Translations under genes and position numbers: made by a program
Notes under the pieces: model-generated
The model's input: the letters and a program-made list of their open reading frames with translations, nothing else
Told to the model about the DNA's origin: nothing
The model's database searches: none
Assembly (NCBI GenBank): GCA_021234155.1
Contig: JAJEKV010000020.1
Coordinates: forward strand, 18,717,018 to 18,781,017
From: Isoetes taiwanensis
Taxonomy: Eukaryota > Streptophyta > Lycopodiopsida > Isoetales > Isoetaceae
DNA length: 64,000 nucleotides
Direction: 5' to 3'
Part shown: positions 31,895-44,824 of the stretch, piece after piece
How the letters are laid out: each line of letters starts with the position of its first letter
How positions within the stretch are numbered: the stretch's first letter is position 1

Positions 31895-33290
31895 AAGAAG
31901 AAGAAGAAGATTTTTAACGTCCACGGAAACCCAATCGGGTTATGGGACCAGTACATGAAAGAGGGATGTAACCCCAAACAAGAGCTCGGGGACAAAGCCC
32001 CATCGCAGAAGCCTAAAGTAGTATATATACATGCTGAGGGCAAGTGCCCAAACTAAATGAAAGCTATTTGTTCTGATGATATGGTACTGTTGAGAGACCC
32101 TAGACATAGCATGTCCACAGATTAGACGGCCAATGGTCTAGGATAATTGCTGCTGCTCCTCGGTATACCGCCCATTTCTTGTGTTGACGGGCTTCCCTAA
32201 CCTTGCATAACTCATTCCGGCGATTGCATAGCTGTATGGGAGAAAGATCTTCCTGTAATGAAAAAGTAGTGCCCCTCAAATGATTTTCGTGCTGAAGAAC
32301 ACTTAGACGACTCAACACATCCCGAAAGCGAATTAGAAGGTGTCGAGGTCGATCAGGACGCGCAGCGCAGCCCCCACCCTAGCTGCAGACACAAGTCCAA
32401 TAGCTGGGACATGCATAACCCCACAGAAGAACTGCTTAGCGACCTCCAAATCTGTCTGACCCTCAGTGTCTGTCTCCTCTACCCCTATAACACGTAAATT
32501 CAAAGCTCGGTCCTGTGCGTCTGGGGCTGGATCCGCAACCAAATGGCGTGGCCCCTCCTCCTGCTATGTATCCGTCCCCTCATGTACCTCGGTCTGTACC
32601 GCAGTGTGAACATGCAGGGGCGCTGCAGTCTGGACACTAGCATCAGCACATGATGGCACATGAAATGGATCTTCAGTCTGTATACTAGCATCAGTGCGTA
32701 ATGGCCCATCAACAGCCCGAGGTGTCTGTGAACCTGACTGCTTCAAAATAGTGGCGTAAAGCAGATGAAGGTGGTCATACATGTAGGTCCGCTCAACACA
32801 GACCTCCCGGCCGTTAAAGTATCCCTTGCCCCAAAACTGTCTGATCATATCCTGGTCCGATTCCGACTCGAAGCAAGAGACCACACGATGCTGAATATCA
32901 AGCAATTCGCCATGCGTGGTATGGTGTTTCATTTGCTGCCGCGCCATTTCTCTGGCCTTGCGGGTCATGGGAGAAGGCGAGGTTGCTAGACAGAGGCAGG
33001 TCAAAGCAGCTGGACCAGGCAAGAAGAGATAGAGCTGGATATGGGAGCCAAGCAAACCAAAGGATGGAGGCAAGTGGATGTGCACAAATAAATTACCCCC
33101 TTGCTTAGTTGAGCTTAAAGCGTGGCTGGATGAACCTGACCAATTATGTTGAAAGCGCATTAGCTCAGCCTCACCTATTGTCAAATCATCCAATGGCAAA
33201 TTATTTAGTCTAATATAAGGAAAACTTGTAGCTGGACTCCGGAATGCACAATCAGGGCACATTCGACATTCGCTTGGCAACCACCAGTAC
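31895..33290 (-). mobile_element. Internally deleted LINE, minus strand
   Basis: Minus-strand order: ORF1-like frames (33280 to 32100), then a 3'UTR (32090-31920) with CCCGAGCTCTTGTTTGGGGT and GACGTTAAAAATC, then a (TTC)n tail at about 31895-31910. Such a TTC-rich tail after AAAAATC is common at plant LINE 3' ends. No ORF2 lies between, so most of the element is missing. Confidence 0.55.
32100..33280 (-). pseudogene. LINE ORF1-like protein, broken frames
   Basis: Three minus frames follow each other: 33280-32564 (MPSECRMCPDCAFRSPATSF, with CFESESDQDMIRQFWGKGYF near its middle), 32542-32333 (ALNLRVIGVEETDTEGQTDL, VAKQFFCGVMHVPAIGLVSA) and 32318-32100 (MLSRLSVLQHENHLRGTTFS, LQEDLSPIQLCNRRNELCKV, KWAVYRGAA). 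The pattern RALNLRVIGVEE / RVGAALRVLIDLDTF / DLSPIQ is that of the RNA-binding ORF1 of L1-like LINEs. Frameshifts near 32550 and 32325. Inactive. Confidence 0.55.
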
Positions 33291-33594
33291 CAAGCACCAA
33301 CACAGGAATATTGATGCTGTTTTTTAAATTATTGAGCGTGATGAAGATGATGAGCAGCTTGATGAAATATGTTATGGCACCAAATACTAATAGTTATGCG
33401 GACAAGAATGATGGAAGAAAGAGGATCGAGAGATTTTATCTAGGGTTTAAGAAGAGAGATTTTATCTAGGGTTTAAGAAGATAGCGGTTTAAGAAGATAG
33501 ACGACGACTCCACTCCTTTCACGTCCTTTCACATGTTGTATAGTTTCTTGGATGCTACCTAAAGGGGGGTGAGCTTTGGTTTGATAATGATTGT

Positions 33595-33990
33595 CTAATA
33601 GCCATGGCACAATTTAAAACATTTCGGCTGGCAGCCCAAGAAAGAGCATTTACGCAAGCTTCTACTCAACAAAAATAAGAAAGCTGCCTTGGAGCGCAGT
33701 ATATATCTGGACGCTGCAATGTTATAGCCACCGGCATATCCGTGGTATATCTGTGTCTTTGACATGTTATAGCCACGCCCAAAAAAATTACACGGCATTT
33801 TTGTGGACTTGACAGATTTTTTGCCATTTAAGGCTGGCTATAATATACCCACGTCCGACATTTACCGCGATGGAGCTGTTCTTTATACATTGACGGGCAG
33901 CCTAAGAAAGAGCATTTACGCACAACTAAAAAAGGAAAAAGCTGTCTATTCGAAGAAAAATCAGGATGAGCTTTTTAAACATATATAATT
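33595..33990. repeat. Diverged relatives of the array unit's 3' segment, inverted and direct
   Basis: 33719-33811 read on the minus strand resembles 36540-36640 of the first array unit (CCGTGGTATATC, TTTGACATGTTA and TTTTTGTGGACTT are shared). GGCAGCC(C/T)AAGAAAGAGCATTTACGC occurs at 33630 and 33894. Small ORFs on both strands here (NMSKTQIYHGYAGGYN minus, AGYNIPTSDIYRDG plus) echo GFNMSKAWIYHGC of the array. An older copy of the same repeat family next to the array. Confidence 0.6.
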
Positions 33991-34552
33991 CATTCTTTGA
34001 TTTTTCATTTTTGTTCCTCGCCAGGTCGGATTGTTCTGCGCGGCAATCCACTTGTCATCGAAACTATCTACTCTATTGAAAACTGGTAAGGCGCCGGACA
34101 GTCTGGCTCTTTCTGTCTCGTTTTCTTGCAGAAGCAGCTTGATGCTATAGCCACTTCAGTCTGGCACAGAAGCAAAAGGTATCATTGCATAGGAGCAGTA
34201 ACAAGAATAGTGGGCAGCTGCGAACAAGGAAGGGGTGGATTTGTGATTTTACAGCAAAAGGATGGTACTCCGGTGGCCTAACGCCCATGGAAAGTCTTCG
34301 CCTCTCGTTCAACCTTGTCTGATTCGGAAGGCAACCTTGCCTTTCAAAATGTTAAAGAATCTTGAGGAGACTCCGTATTTTGTTATGGCATGAGAAGCCA
34401 TTCATGAGGGCAGCAAGAATGGCTGACCCCATGCCATTATACTACGTCAAGGCAAGAAGAACCGGATTCTATAGGTTTTGTGGACTCACTTTTCATTCTT
34501 GACAAGAAGGATCGGAGTATCAGGCAAGAATGCACCACTTGCCTTGATGTAT

Positions 34553-34668
34553 GGTGGCATGGCCATTGGGACCACATTCTGGTGTGGACCGATGGGGCCC
34601 CGCGACTGGCGGCAGCCGGGAGCGGGTCACCGACCACACCGGAATGTGGGACCGGTGGCCATGCCACC
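34553..34668. repeat. Unit 1 hairpin
   Basis: Arms 34553-34592 and 34629-34668 pair over about 40 bp with a few mismatches (GGTGGCATGGCCA..CACATTC..GGTGTGG). The loop on the minus strand contains GCTCCCGGCTGCCGCC, as at 14250. Confidence 0.8.
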
Positions 34669-35320
34669 ACAACATGGAAATTGGGACCATTTTTTTTTCT
34701 AGCGGAGGCCTAGCGATTGGCGGCTATGGTGGCTATTGCGCATCTTTCGGTGCTTGGGGCTATGGCACTCAGCGGAATCGATATCAGAGTCGTCTTTCTT
34801 GAGAAAAAGCGAGCTATAGTGATTTTTTTGCTGCTTTTTGAGCTCTTGAGTGGATCTTTCAGAAGAGTCGTCATCTGCTTCTCCTTCTTTCAGAAGAATC
34901 ATCTTCTGCTTGAGCTCTATACAGATGTGAAGCCGGCTATGGACGAAACCGCTTTTCTCTAGGTTTTTTTGAGCTTCTTGACTTTTGGCTTTCTTTCTAG
35001 GTACTGCCAGCAGATTCTGTTCATTTCTTTTAATTTATTTCATTTCCTGCTTAACCCAGTGTTCTTTGCTGCAGTTTTTTAGTGCTTTTTGTTCAGATCT
35101 GTAAGTCTTTTGTTCTTCATTCGACACCTTTGTCACTCCACGGCCCGAAGCCAGCTTGATCCCTCGGCCTTATAGTTATAATAGAGGGTTGTGGCCATGT
35201 AATGGGCATGCGAGAGGAGGAGCCATGCAACCATTCATGCCCTTGATCGGAAGCACAGATAAAAGGGAGCTTCATGCTCGAGGTTTCTACTTCTCTGTTT
35301 TGTCATCTGCATAGAACTTA

Positions 35321-35850
35321 GAAGCTCCGGCAATGGCAACAAAACCTGCCGATACTTATTCTATTATAGGTAAGCAGGTATTTTGTTCTTAATCCTACTG
35401 TTTCTTAGCAGATTTTTTGCCTGGAAACCAGCATCCATTTATTTGTTGATTTTTATTCTTAAAGTTTTTATCTGCTCCCAAGAAGTTTGGGGCTTCATTT
35501 TGATGAGTAGAGATATGCCACGGCCAGATTTTTACCATAGTACTTTCTCGGATTTGTGGGTTCAAATCCCACAGTGGTAGTGCTCTAACCAGTAGTAGTG
35601 CTCGAACCGGTTGTAACCTGTAACTTTTGCTCTGCACGGAATTGGCTCCCCACTTTCCATTCTGGATTATAGGGATATGCCACGTGGCAGCACAGAATTC
35701 ATCTTCCGACAAAAAATGGGACCCAATTTCCATGTTGTTACGAGTGCACCAAAATATCAAAAGGGTTGAATTCTAGAGCGATTTGGAAGAGAAGGTGGTG
35801 GATTTAGGAAAGATGAGTGATTCAAAAAAACGGTGAGGACTGAAATGATT
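35321..35850 (+). repeat. 530-bp segment present only in units 1 and 3
   Basis: Absent from units 2, 4 and 5, which read ACTTA-ATCT-GCAGCCTC across the junction. It contains ATG at 35333 followed by 12 codons (MATKPADTYSII) and ATAG|GTAAGC, an exon-1-like start with a donor. It lies 75 bp after a TATA-like AGATAAAAGGGAG. It also holds GTGGGTTCAAATCCCAC, a tRNA T-arm / box B-like hairpin. Unit 3 has the equivalent at about 41582-42107. Confidence 0.7.
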
Positions 35851-37193
35851 GCAGCCTCAATTGGGGCTATGAAAAAGAGGAGGAGACAGAGGGTTTTGAA
35901 AGCTAGGGCATGGTTCAATTCGTATTCCTTGAACTTTTTGTTCGAGGTTCCCTTCCCGACTTTGCCCTCCGCCTTCCCTTTCTCCGGAAACCACTTTCCA
36001 GCATGGAGAGTTCAAAGAAAAGCGGTAAAATTTGTGTTGACTTTGAGGCTTTTTATTCGATCTGTAGAATAGCACAACATTAGACTTCTGCAAAAATTTG
36101 TCAAGAGAGATTTTAATTGGAAAAATCCTACAACTTTTACTTCCGTTTTTTGAGTAAAAGTTCGTACATATGGGCCTTCTGGTCAGCCTTTTAAGACCAT
36201 AGAAGACCTTCGCAGCAGGCCATAGCTGCGGATTTGCAGCATACTTTTGTGCCCCCACCATGTATTGTGGCCATGGTTGTGCATCCCAGCTCTATGACCT
36301 AGCTTTTGGCCATGCCAAGGAAAATGGCTATGTCATCATTCCTATTGCTTCGGGTTTAACGGGGCAGGTGTGGGCGCACCATCAAATTTCAACTTCAATT
36401 CTTTCTTAGTTTAAATGCTTTTGTATTGTTGCTTTTGTGAATTCTTTTATATTGTTCTCTTTGGTTAAGCAAAAGCCAATGATGTAAATATGCAACATGG
36501 TCGTGTTTTAACCAGTTTTAAATCGCAAAAAATCGGTAAGTCCACAAAAACCCCGTGTATTTTTTTGTGATGTCGTTTAAACATGGCAAGATGTGGTTTT
36601 AACATGTCAAAGGCCTGGATATACCATGGATGTACTCGTGCTTTGAACATGAGGATGTACTCGTGGTTTGAACATGATGGCGCCCGATATTTACGAAGCA
36701 AAAGCCTTATTAGCAGAGTATTCGAATTCATTCAAGTATGGCAATGGTTGATTTTGTTTGGATTTGGACTGGAGTAGGCTAATGTGCCTTGAGGGTTCCT
36801 TCACTGTCATTGTTCTGGTGGAAGGTTTTCTATGGGGGATCCCTGGCATTGAGACTCTTATATATAAACTGTTGGATTTGGGTTAAATCCAAAGTGTAGG
36901 AAGATTTAGAAACAAAGAAAAAGAAAAGAAATAGAGTTGAAGACCCATTATTATTGAAGAGCTTATTTTAGAACCCATAACTAAATGAAGCAATCTTTTG
37001 ATTGGATGATCCAAAAAGGAGGACGACTTATATATAAACTATTGGATTTGAGTTAAATCCAACGTGTAGGAAGATTTAGAAACAAAGAAGAAGAAAAAAA
37101 TAGAGTTGAAGACGGGTAAAAGCACGCTGTGGTGTTCCAAATCGGCTGTCCCCCATGTCCCCCAAAATGTGGTCGTGCATCCGCCACGTTAGT

Positions 37194-39811
37194 GGATTGT
37201 TCTGCGCGACAATCCACTTGTCATCGAAACTATATACTTTGTTGAAAACTGGTAAGGCACCAGACAGTCTGGCTCTTTCTATCGCATTTTTTTGCAGAAA
37301 CAGCTTGATGCTATAGCCACTTCAGTCTGGCACAGAAGCAAAAGGTATCATTGCCTAGGGCAGTAACAGGAATAGTGGGCAGCTGCGAACAAGGAAGGGG
37401 TGGATTTGTGATTTTACATTGAAAGGATGGCACTACGGTGGCCTACCGCCCATGGAAAGTCTTCGCCTCTCGTTCAACCTTGTCTGATTCGGAAGGCAAC
37501 CATGCCTTTCAAAATGTTAAAGAATCTTGAGGAGATTCCGTAAGCTTCCATCTCCATTTTGTTATGGCATGGGGGAAGCCATTCATGAGGGCAGCAAGAA
37601 TCGCTGACCCGATGCCATTGTACTACATCAAGGCAAGAAGAACCGGATTCTATGTGGACTCATTTTTCATTCTTGACAAGAATGATCGGGGTATTGGGCA
37701 AGAATGCACCACTTGCCTTGACGTATAGTGGCATGGCCACCGGGACCACATTCTGGTGTGGACTGGTGGGGCCCCGCGACAGGCGGCAGCCGGGAGCGGG
37801 TCACCGACCACACCGGAATGTGGGACCGGTGGCCATGCCACCACAACATGGAAATTGGGACCATTTTTTTTCTAGCGGAGGCCTAGCGATTGGCGGCTAT
37901 GGTGGCTATTGCGCATCTTCTGGTGCTTGGGGCTATGGCGCTCAGGGGAATCAATATCAGAGTCATCTATCTTGAGAAAAAGCGAGCTATAGTGATCTTT
38001 TTGCTGCTTTTTGATCTCTTGAGTGGATCTTTCAGAAGAGTCGTCATCTGCTTCTCCTTCTTTCAGAAGAATAATCTTTTGCTTGAGCTCTATACAGATG
38101 TGAAGCCGGCTATGTAGGAAACCGCTTTTCTCTAGGTTTTTTTTTAGCTTCTTGACTTTTGGCTTTCTTTCTAGGTACTGCCAGCAGATTCCGTTCATTT
38201 CTTTTAATTATTTCATTTCTTGCTTAACCCACTGTTTTTTGCTGCAGTTTTTTAGTGCTTTTTGTTCAGATCTGTAAGTCTTTTGTTCTTCATTCGACAC
38301 CTTTGTCACTCCACGGCCCGAAGCCAGCTTGATCCCTCGGCAGAGGGTTGTGGCCATGTAATGGGCATGCGAGAGGAGGAGCTATGCAACTATTCATGCC
38401 CTTGATCAGAAGCACAGATAAAAAGGAGCTTCATGCTCGAGGTTTCTACTTTTCTGTTTTGTCATCTGCATAGAACTTAATCTGCAGCCTCAATTGGGGC
38501 TATGAAAAAGAGGAGGAGACAGAGGGTTTTGAAAGGCAGGGCATGGTTCAGTTCGTATTCCTTGAACTTTTTGATCGAGGTTCCCTTCCCGACTTTGCCC
38601 TCTGCCTTCCCTTTCTCCGGAAATACTTTCCAGCGTGGAGAGTTCAAAGAAAAGAGGTAAAATTTGTGTTGACTTTGAGGCTTTTTATTCGATCTGTAGA
38701 ACAGTACAACATTAGACTTCTGCAAAATTTTGTCAAGAGAGATTTTAATTGGAAAAATCCTACAACTTTTACCTCCGTTTCTTGAGTAAAAGTTTGTACA
38801 TATGGGTCTTCTGGTCAGCCTTTTTAGACCATAGAAGACCTTCGCAGCAGGCCATAGCCGTGGATTTGCAGCATACTTTTGTGCCCCCACCATGTATTGT
38901 GGCCATGGTTGTGTCCCAGCTCTATGACCTAGCTTTTGGCCATGCCAAGGAAAATGGCTACGTCATCATTCCTATTGCTTCGGATTTAACGGGGCAGGTG
39001 TGGGCGCATCATCAAATTTCAACTTCAATTCTTTCTTAGTTTAAATGCTTTTGTATTGTTGCTTTTGTGAATTCTTTTGTATTGTTGTCTTTGGTTAAGC
39101 AAAAGCCAATGGCGTAAATATGGAATATGGTCGTGTTTTAACCAGTTCTGTAAGTCCACAAAAACCCTGTGTATTTTTTTGTGATGTCGTTTAGACATGT
39201 CAAGCTGTGGTTTTAACATGTCAAAGGCCTGGATATACCACGGATGTACTCGTGCTTTGAACATGAGGATGTACTCGTGGTTTGAACATGATGGCGCCCG
39301 ATATTTACGAAGTAAAAGCCTTATTAGCAGAGTATTCGAATTCATTCAAGTATGGCAATGGTTGATTTTGTTTGGATTTGGACTGGAGTAGGCTAATGTG
39401 CCTTGAGGGTTCCTTCATTGTCATTGTTCTGGTGGAAGGTTTTCTATGGGGGATCCCTGGCATTGAGACTCTTATATATAAACTGTTGGATTTGGGTTAA
39501 ATCCAAAGTGGAGGAAGATTTAGAAACAAAGAAAAAGAAAAAAAAAATAGAGTTGAAGACCCATTATTATTGAAGAGCTTATTTTTAGAACCCATAACTA
39601 AATGAAGCAATCTTTTGAGTGGATGACCCGAAAAGGAGGAAGACTTATATATAAACTATTGGATTTGCGTTAAATCAAACGTGTAGGAAGATTTAGAAAC
39701 AAAGAAGAAGAAAAAAATAGAGTTGAAGACGGGTAAAAGCACGTTGTGGTGTTCGAATTCGGTTGTCCCCCCTGTCCCCCCAAAATGTGGCCGTGCATCC
39801 GCCACGTTTGT
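37194..39811 (+). repeat. Array unit 2 (2618 bp)
   Basis: Lacks the 530-bp segment. Hairpin at about 37729-37842. Confidence 0.8.
37729..37842. repeat. Unit 2 hairpin
   Basis: Same structure as the unit 1 hairpin; arms slightly better paired (CCACCGGGACCACATTCTGG). Confidence 0.8.
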
Positions 39812-42800
39812 GGATTGTTCTGCGCGGCAATCCACTTGTCATCGAAACTATCTACTCTGTTGAAAACTGGTAAGGCACCGGACAGTCTGGTTCTTTCTAT
39901 CGCGTTTTTTTGCAGAAGCAGCTTGATGCTATAGCCACTTCAGTCTGGCACAGAAGCAAAAGGTATCATTGCGTAGGAGCAGTAACAGGAATAGTGGGCA
40001 GCTGCGAACAAGGAAGGGGTGGATTTGTGATTTTACAGCGAAAGGATGGCACTCCGGTGGCCTAACGCCCATGGCAAGTCTTCTCCTCTCGTTCAACCTT
40101 GTCTGATTCGGAAGGCAACCATGCCTTTCAAAATGTTAAAGAATCTTGAGGAGACTCCGTAAGCTTCCATCTCCATTTTGTTATGGCATTCATGAGGGCA
40201 GCAAGAATGGCTGACCCCATGCCATTGTACTACGTCAAGGCAAGAAGAACCGGATTCTATACGTTTTGTGGACTCACTTTTCATTCTTGACAAGAATGAT
40301 CGGAGTATTAGGCAAGAATGCACCACTTGCCTTGACGTATGGTGGCATGGCAGTCTGGCTCTTTCTATCGCATTTTTTTGCAGAAACAGCTTGATGCTAT
40401 AGCCACTTCAGTCTGGCACAGAAGCAAAAGGTATCATTGCCTAGGGCAGTAACAGGAATAGTGGGCAGCTGCGAACAAGGAAGGGGTGGATTTGTGATTT
40501 TACATTGAAAGGATGGCACTACGGTGGCCTACCGCCCATGGAAAGTCTTCGCCTCTCGTTCAACCTTGTCTGATTCGGAAGGCAACCATGCCTTTCAAAA
40601 TGTTAAAGAATCTTGAGGAGATTCCGTAAGCTTCCATCTCCATTTTGTTATGGCATGGGGGAAGCCATTCATGAGGGCAGCAAGAATCGCTGACCCGATG
40701 CCATTGTACTACATCAAGGCAAGAAGAACCGGATTCTATAGGTTTTGTGGACTCATTTTTCATTCTTGACAAGAATGATCGGGGTATTGGGCAAGAATGC
40801 ACCACTTGCCTTGACGTATAGTGGCATGGCCACCGGGACCACGATCGGTGTGGATGGTGGGCCCCGCCGACAGCGGCAGCGGAGCGGGTCACCGACCACA
40901 CCGGAATGTGGGACCGGTGGCCATGCCACCACAACATGGAAATTGGGACCATTTTTTTTCTAGCGGAGGCCTAGCGATTGGCGGCTATGGTGGCTATTGC
41001 GCATCTTCTGGTGCTTGGAGCTATGGCGCTCAGGGGAATCAATATCAGAGTCGTCTTTCTTGAGAAAAAACGAGCTATAGTGATTTTTTTGCTGCTTTTT
41101 GAGCTCTTGAGTGGATCTTTTAGAAGAGTCGTCATCTGCTTCTCCTTCTTTCAGAAGAATCATCTTCTGCTTGAGCTCTATACAGATGTGAAGCCGGCTA
41201 TGGAGGAAACTGCTTTTCTCTAGGTGTTTTTGAGCTTCTTGACTTTTGGCTTTCTTTCTAGGTACTGCCAACAGATTCCGTTCATTTCTTTTAATTTATC
41301 TCATTTCTTGCTTAACCTAGTGTTTTTTGCTGGAGTTTTTTAGTGCTTTTTGTTCAGATCTGTAAGTCTTTTGTTCTTCATTCGACACTTTTGTCACTCC
41401 ACGGCCCGAAGCCAGCTTGATCCCTCGGCCTTATAGTTATAATAGAGGGTTGTGGCCATGTAATGGGCATGCGAGAGGAGGAGCCATGCAACCATTCATG
41501 CCCTTGATCAGAAGCACAGATAAAAAGGAGCTTCATGCTCGAGGTTTCTACTTCTCTGTTTTGTCATCTGCATAGAACTTAGAAGCTCCGTCAAAGGCAA
41601 CAAAACCTGCCGATACTTATTCTATTATAGGTAAGCAGGTATTTTGTTCTTAATCCTACTGTTTCTTAGCAGATTTTTTGCCTGGAAACTAGCATCCACT
41701 TATTTGTTGATTTTTATTCTTGAACTTTTCATCTGCTCCCAAGAAGTTTGGGGCTTCATTTTGATGAGTAGAGATATGCCACGGCCAGATTTTTACCATA
41801 GTACTTTCTCGGATTTGTGGGTTCAAATCCCACAGTGGTAGTGCTCTAACCAGTAGTAGTGCTCGAACCGGTTGTAACCTGTAACTTTTTCTCTGCACGG
41901 AATTGACTCCCCACTTTCCATTCTGGATTATAGGGATATGCCACGTGGCAGCACAGAATTCATCTTCCGACAAAAAATGGGACCCAATTTCCATGTTGTT
42001 ACGAGTGCACCAAAATATCAAAAGGGTTGAATTCTAGAGCGATTTGGAAGAGAAGGTGGTGGATTTAGGAAAGATGAGTGATTCAAAAAACGGTGAGGAC
42101 TGAAATGATTGCAGCCTCAATTGGGGCTATGAAAAAGAGGAGGAGACAGAGGGTTTTGAAAGCTAGGGCATGGTTCAATTCGTATTCCTTGAACTTTTTG
42201 ATCGAGGTTCCCTTCCCGACTTTGCCCTCCGCCTTCCCTTTCTCCGAAAACCACTTTCCAGCATGGAGAGTTCAAAGAAAAGAGGTAAAATTTGTGTTGA
42301 CTTTGAGGCTTTTCATTCGATCTGTAGAATAGCACAACATTAGACTTCTGCAAAATTTTGTCAAGAGAGATTTTAATTGGAAAAATCCTACAACTTTTAC
42401 TTCCGTTTTTTGAGTAAAAGTTCGTACATATGGGCCTTCTGGTCAGCCTTTTTAGACCATAGAAGACCTTCGCAGCAGGCCATAGCCGTGGATTTGCAGC
42501 ATACTTTTGTGCCCCCGCCATGTATTGTGGCCATGGTTGTGCGTCCCAGCTCTATGACCTAGCTTTTGGCCATGCCAAGGAAAATGGCTATGTCATCATT
42601 CCTATTGCTTCGGGTTTAACGGGGCAGGTGTGGGCGCATCATCAAATTTCAACTTCAGTGCTTTCTTAGTTTAAATGCTTTTGTATTGTTGCTTTTGTGA
42701 ATTCTTTTATATTGTTCTCTTTGGTTAAGCAAAAGCCAATGATGTAACTATGCAACATGGTCGTGTTTTAACCAGTTTTAAATCGCAAAAAATCTGCAAG

Positions 42801-43454
42801 TCCACAAAAACCCCGTGTATTTTTTTGTGATGTCGTTTAAACATGTCAAGATGTGGTTTTAACATGTCAAAGGCCTGGATATACCATGGATGTACTCATG
42901 CTTTGAACATGAGGATGTACTCGTGGTTTGAACATGATGGCGCTCGATATTTACGAAGCAAAAGCCTTATTAGCAGAGTATTCGAATTCATTCAAGTATG
43001 GAAATGGTTGATTTTGTTTGGATTTGGACTGGAGTAGGCTAATGTGCCTTGAGGGTTCCTTCACTGTCATTGTTCTGGTGGAAGGTTTTCTATGGGGGAT
43101 CCCTGGCATTGAGACTCTTATATATAAACTGTTGGATTTGGGTTAAATCCAAAGTGTAGGAAAATTTAGAAACAAAGAAAAAGAAAAGAAATAGAGTTGA
43201 AGGACCCATTATTATTGAAGAGCTTATTTTAGAACCCATAACTAAATGGAGCAATCTTTTGATTGCATGATCCAAAAAGGAGGACGACTTATATATAAAC
43301 TATTGGATTTGAGTTAAATCCAACGTGTAGGAAGATTTAGAAACAAAGAAGAAGAAAAAAATAGAGTTGAAGACGCGTAAAAGCACGCTGTGGTGTTCCA
43401 AATCGGCTGTCCCCCATGTCCCCCAAAATGTGGTCGTGCAACCGCCACGTTAGT
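39812..43454 (+). repeat. Array unit 3 (3643 bp), composite
   Basis: The unit starts normally to 40350, breaks in the left arm of the hairpin (GGTGGCATGG), and jumps back to the unit position CAGTCTGGCTCTTTC, then runs to the end. Unequal recombination inside the array explains it. The second part has the 530-bp segment. Confidence 0.75.
40820..40930. repeat. Unit 3 hairpin, altered
   Basis: Several single-base losses in the left arm and loop (CCACGATCGGTGTGGATGGT, CGCCGACAGCGGCAGCGGAG) weaken pairing compared with the other units. Confidence 0.7.
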
Positions 43455-43995
43455 GGATTGTTCTGCGCGACAATCCACTTGTCATCGAAACTATCTACTT
43501 TGTTGAAAACTGGTAAGGCACCGGACAGTCTGGCTCTTTCTATCGCATTTTTTTGCAGAAGCAGCTTGATGCTATAGCCACTTCAGTCTGGCACAGAAGC
43601 AAAAGGTATCATTGCCTAGGAGCAGTAACAGGAATAGTGGGCAGCTGCGAACAAGGAAGGGGTGGATTTGTGATTTTACATTGAAAGGATGGCACTACGG
43701 TGGCCTAACGCCCATGGAAAGTCTTCGCCTCTCGTTCAACCTTGTCTGATTCGGAAGGCAACCATGCCTTTCAAAATGTTAAAGAATCTTGAGGAGACTC
43801 CGTAAGCTTCCATCTCCATTTTGTTATGGCATGGGGGAAGCCATTCATGAGGGCAGAAAGAATCGCTGACCCCATGCCATTGTACTACATCAAGGCAAGA
43901 AGAACCGGATTCTATAGGTTTTGTGGACTCATTTTTCATTCTTGACAAGAATGATCGGGGTATTGGGCAAGAATGCACCACTTGCCTTGACGTAT

Positions 43996-44111
43996 AGTGG
44001 CATGGCCACCGGGACCACATTCTGGTGTGGACTGGTGGGGCCCCGCGACAGGCGGCAGCCGGGAGCGGGTCACCGACCACACCGGAATGTGGGACCGGTG
44101 GCCATGCCACC
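43996..44111. repeat. Unit 4 hairpin
   Basis: Same as unit 2. Confidence 0.8.
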
Positions 44112-44824
44112 ACAACATGGAAATTGGGACCATTTTTTTTTTCTAGCGGAGGCCTAGCGATTGGCGGCTATGGTGGCTATTGCGCATCTTCTGGTGCTTG
44201 GGGCTATGGCGCTCAGGGGAATCAATATCAGAGTCATCTATCTTGAGAAAAAGCGAGCTATAGTGATCTTTTTGCTGCTTTTTGATCTCTTGAGTGGATC
44301 TTTCAAAAGAGTCGTCATCTGCTTCTTCTTTCAGAAGAATCATCTTCTGCTTGAGCTCTATACAGATGTGAAGCCGGCTATGTAGGAAACCGCTTTTCTC
44401 TAGGTTTTTTTGAGCTTCTTGACTTTTGGCTTTCTTTCTAGGTACTGCCAGCAGATTCCGTTCATTTCTTTTAATTTATTTCATTTCTTGCTTAACCCAC
44501 TGTTTTTTGCTGCAGTTTTTTAGTGCTTTTTGTTCAGATCTGTAAGTCTTTTGTTCTTCATTCGACACCTTTGTCACTCCATGGCCCGAAGCCAGCTTGA
44601 TCCCTCGGCCTTATAGTTATAATAGAGGGTTGTGGCCATGTAATGGGCATGCGAGAGGAGGAGCCATGCAACTATTCATGCCCTTGATCAGAAGCACAGA
44701 TAAAAAGGAGCTTCATGCTCGAGGTTTCTACTTTTCTGTTTTGTCATCTGCATAGAACTTAATCTGCAGCCTCAATTGGGGCTATGAAAAAGAGGAGGAG
44801 ACAGAGGGTTTTGAAAGGCAGGGC

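Larger units (their letters stand above)
34028..37193 (+). repeat. Array unit 1 (3166 bp)
   Basis: Full unit with the 530-bp segment 35321-35850. Left boundary: the sequence before 34024 is unlike the end of other units and looks like a pyrimidine tract with CCAG acceptor. Confidence 0.8.

Noticed and set aside
35540-35585. tRNA-like GTGGGTTCAAATCCCAC (also at about 41820)
   Set aside because: Only the T-arm / box B is present; no acceptor stem, anticodon arm or box A at the right distance, so no tRNA gene is called.
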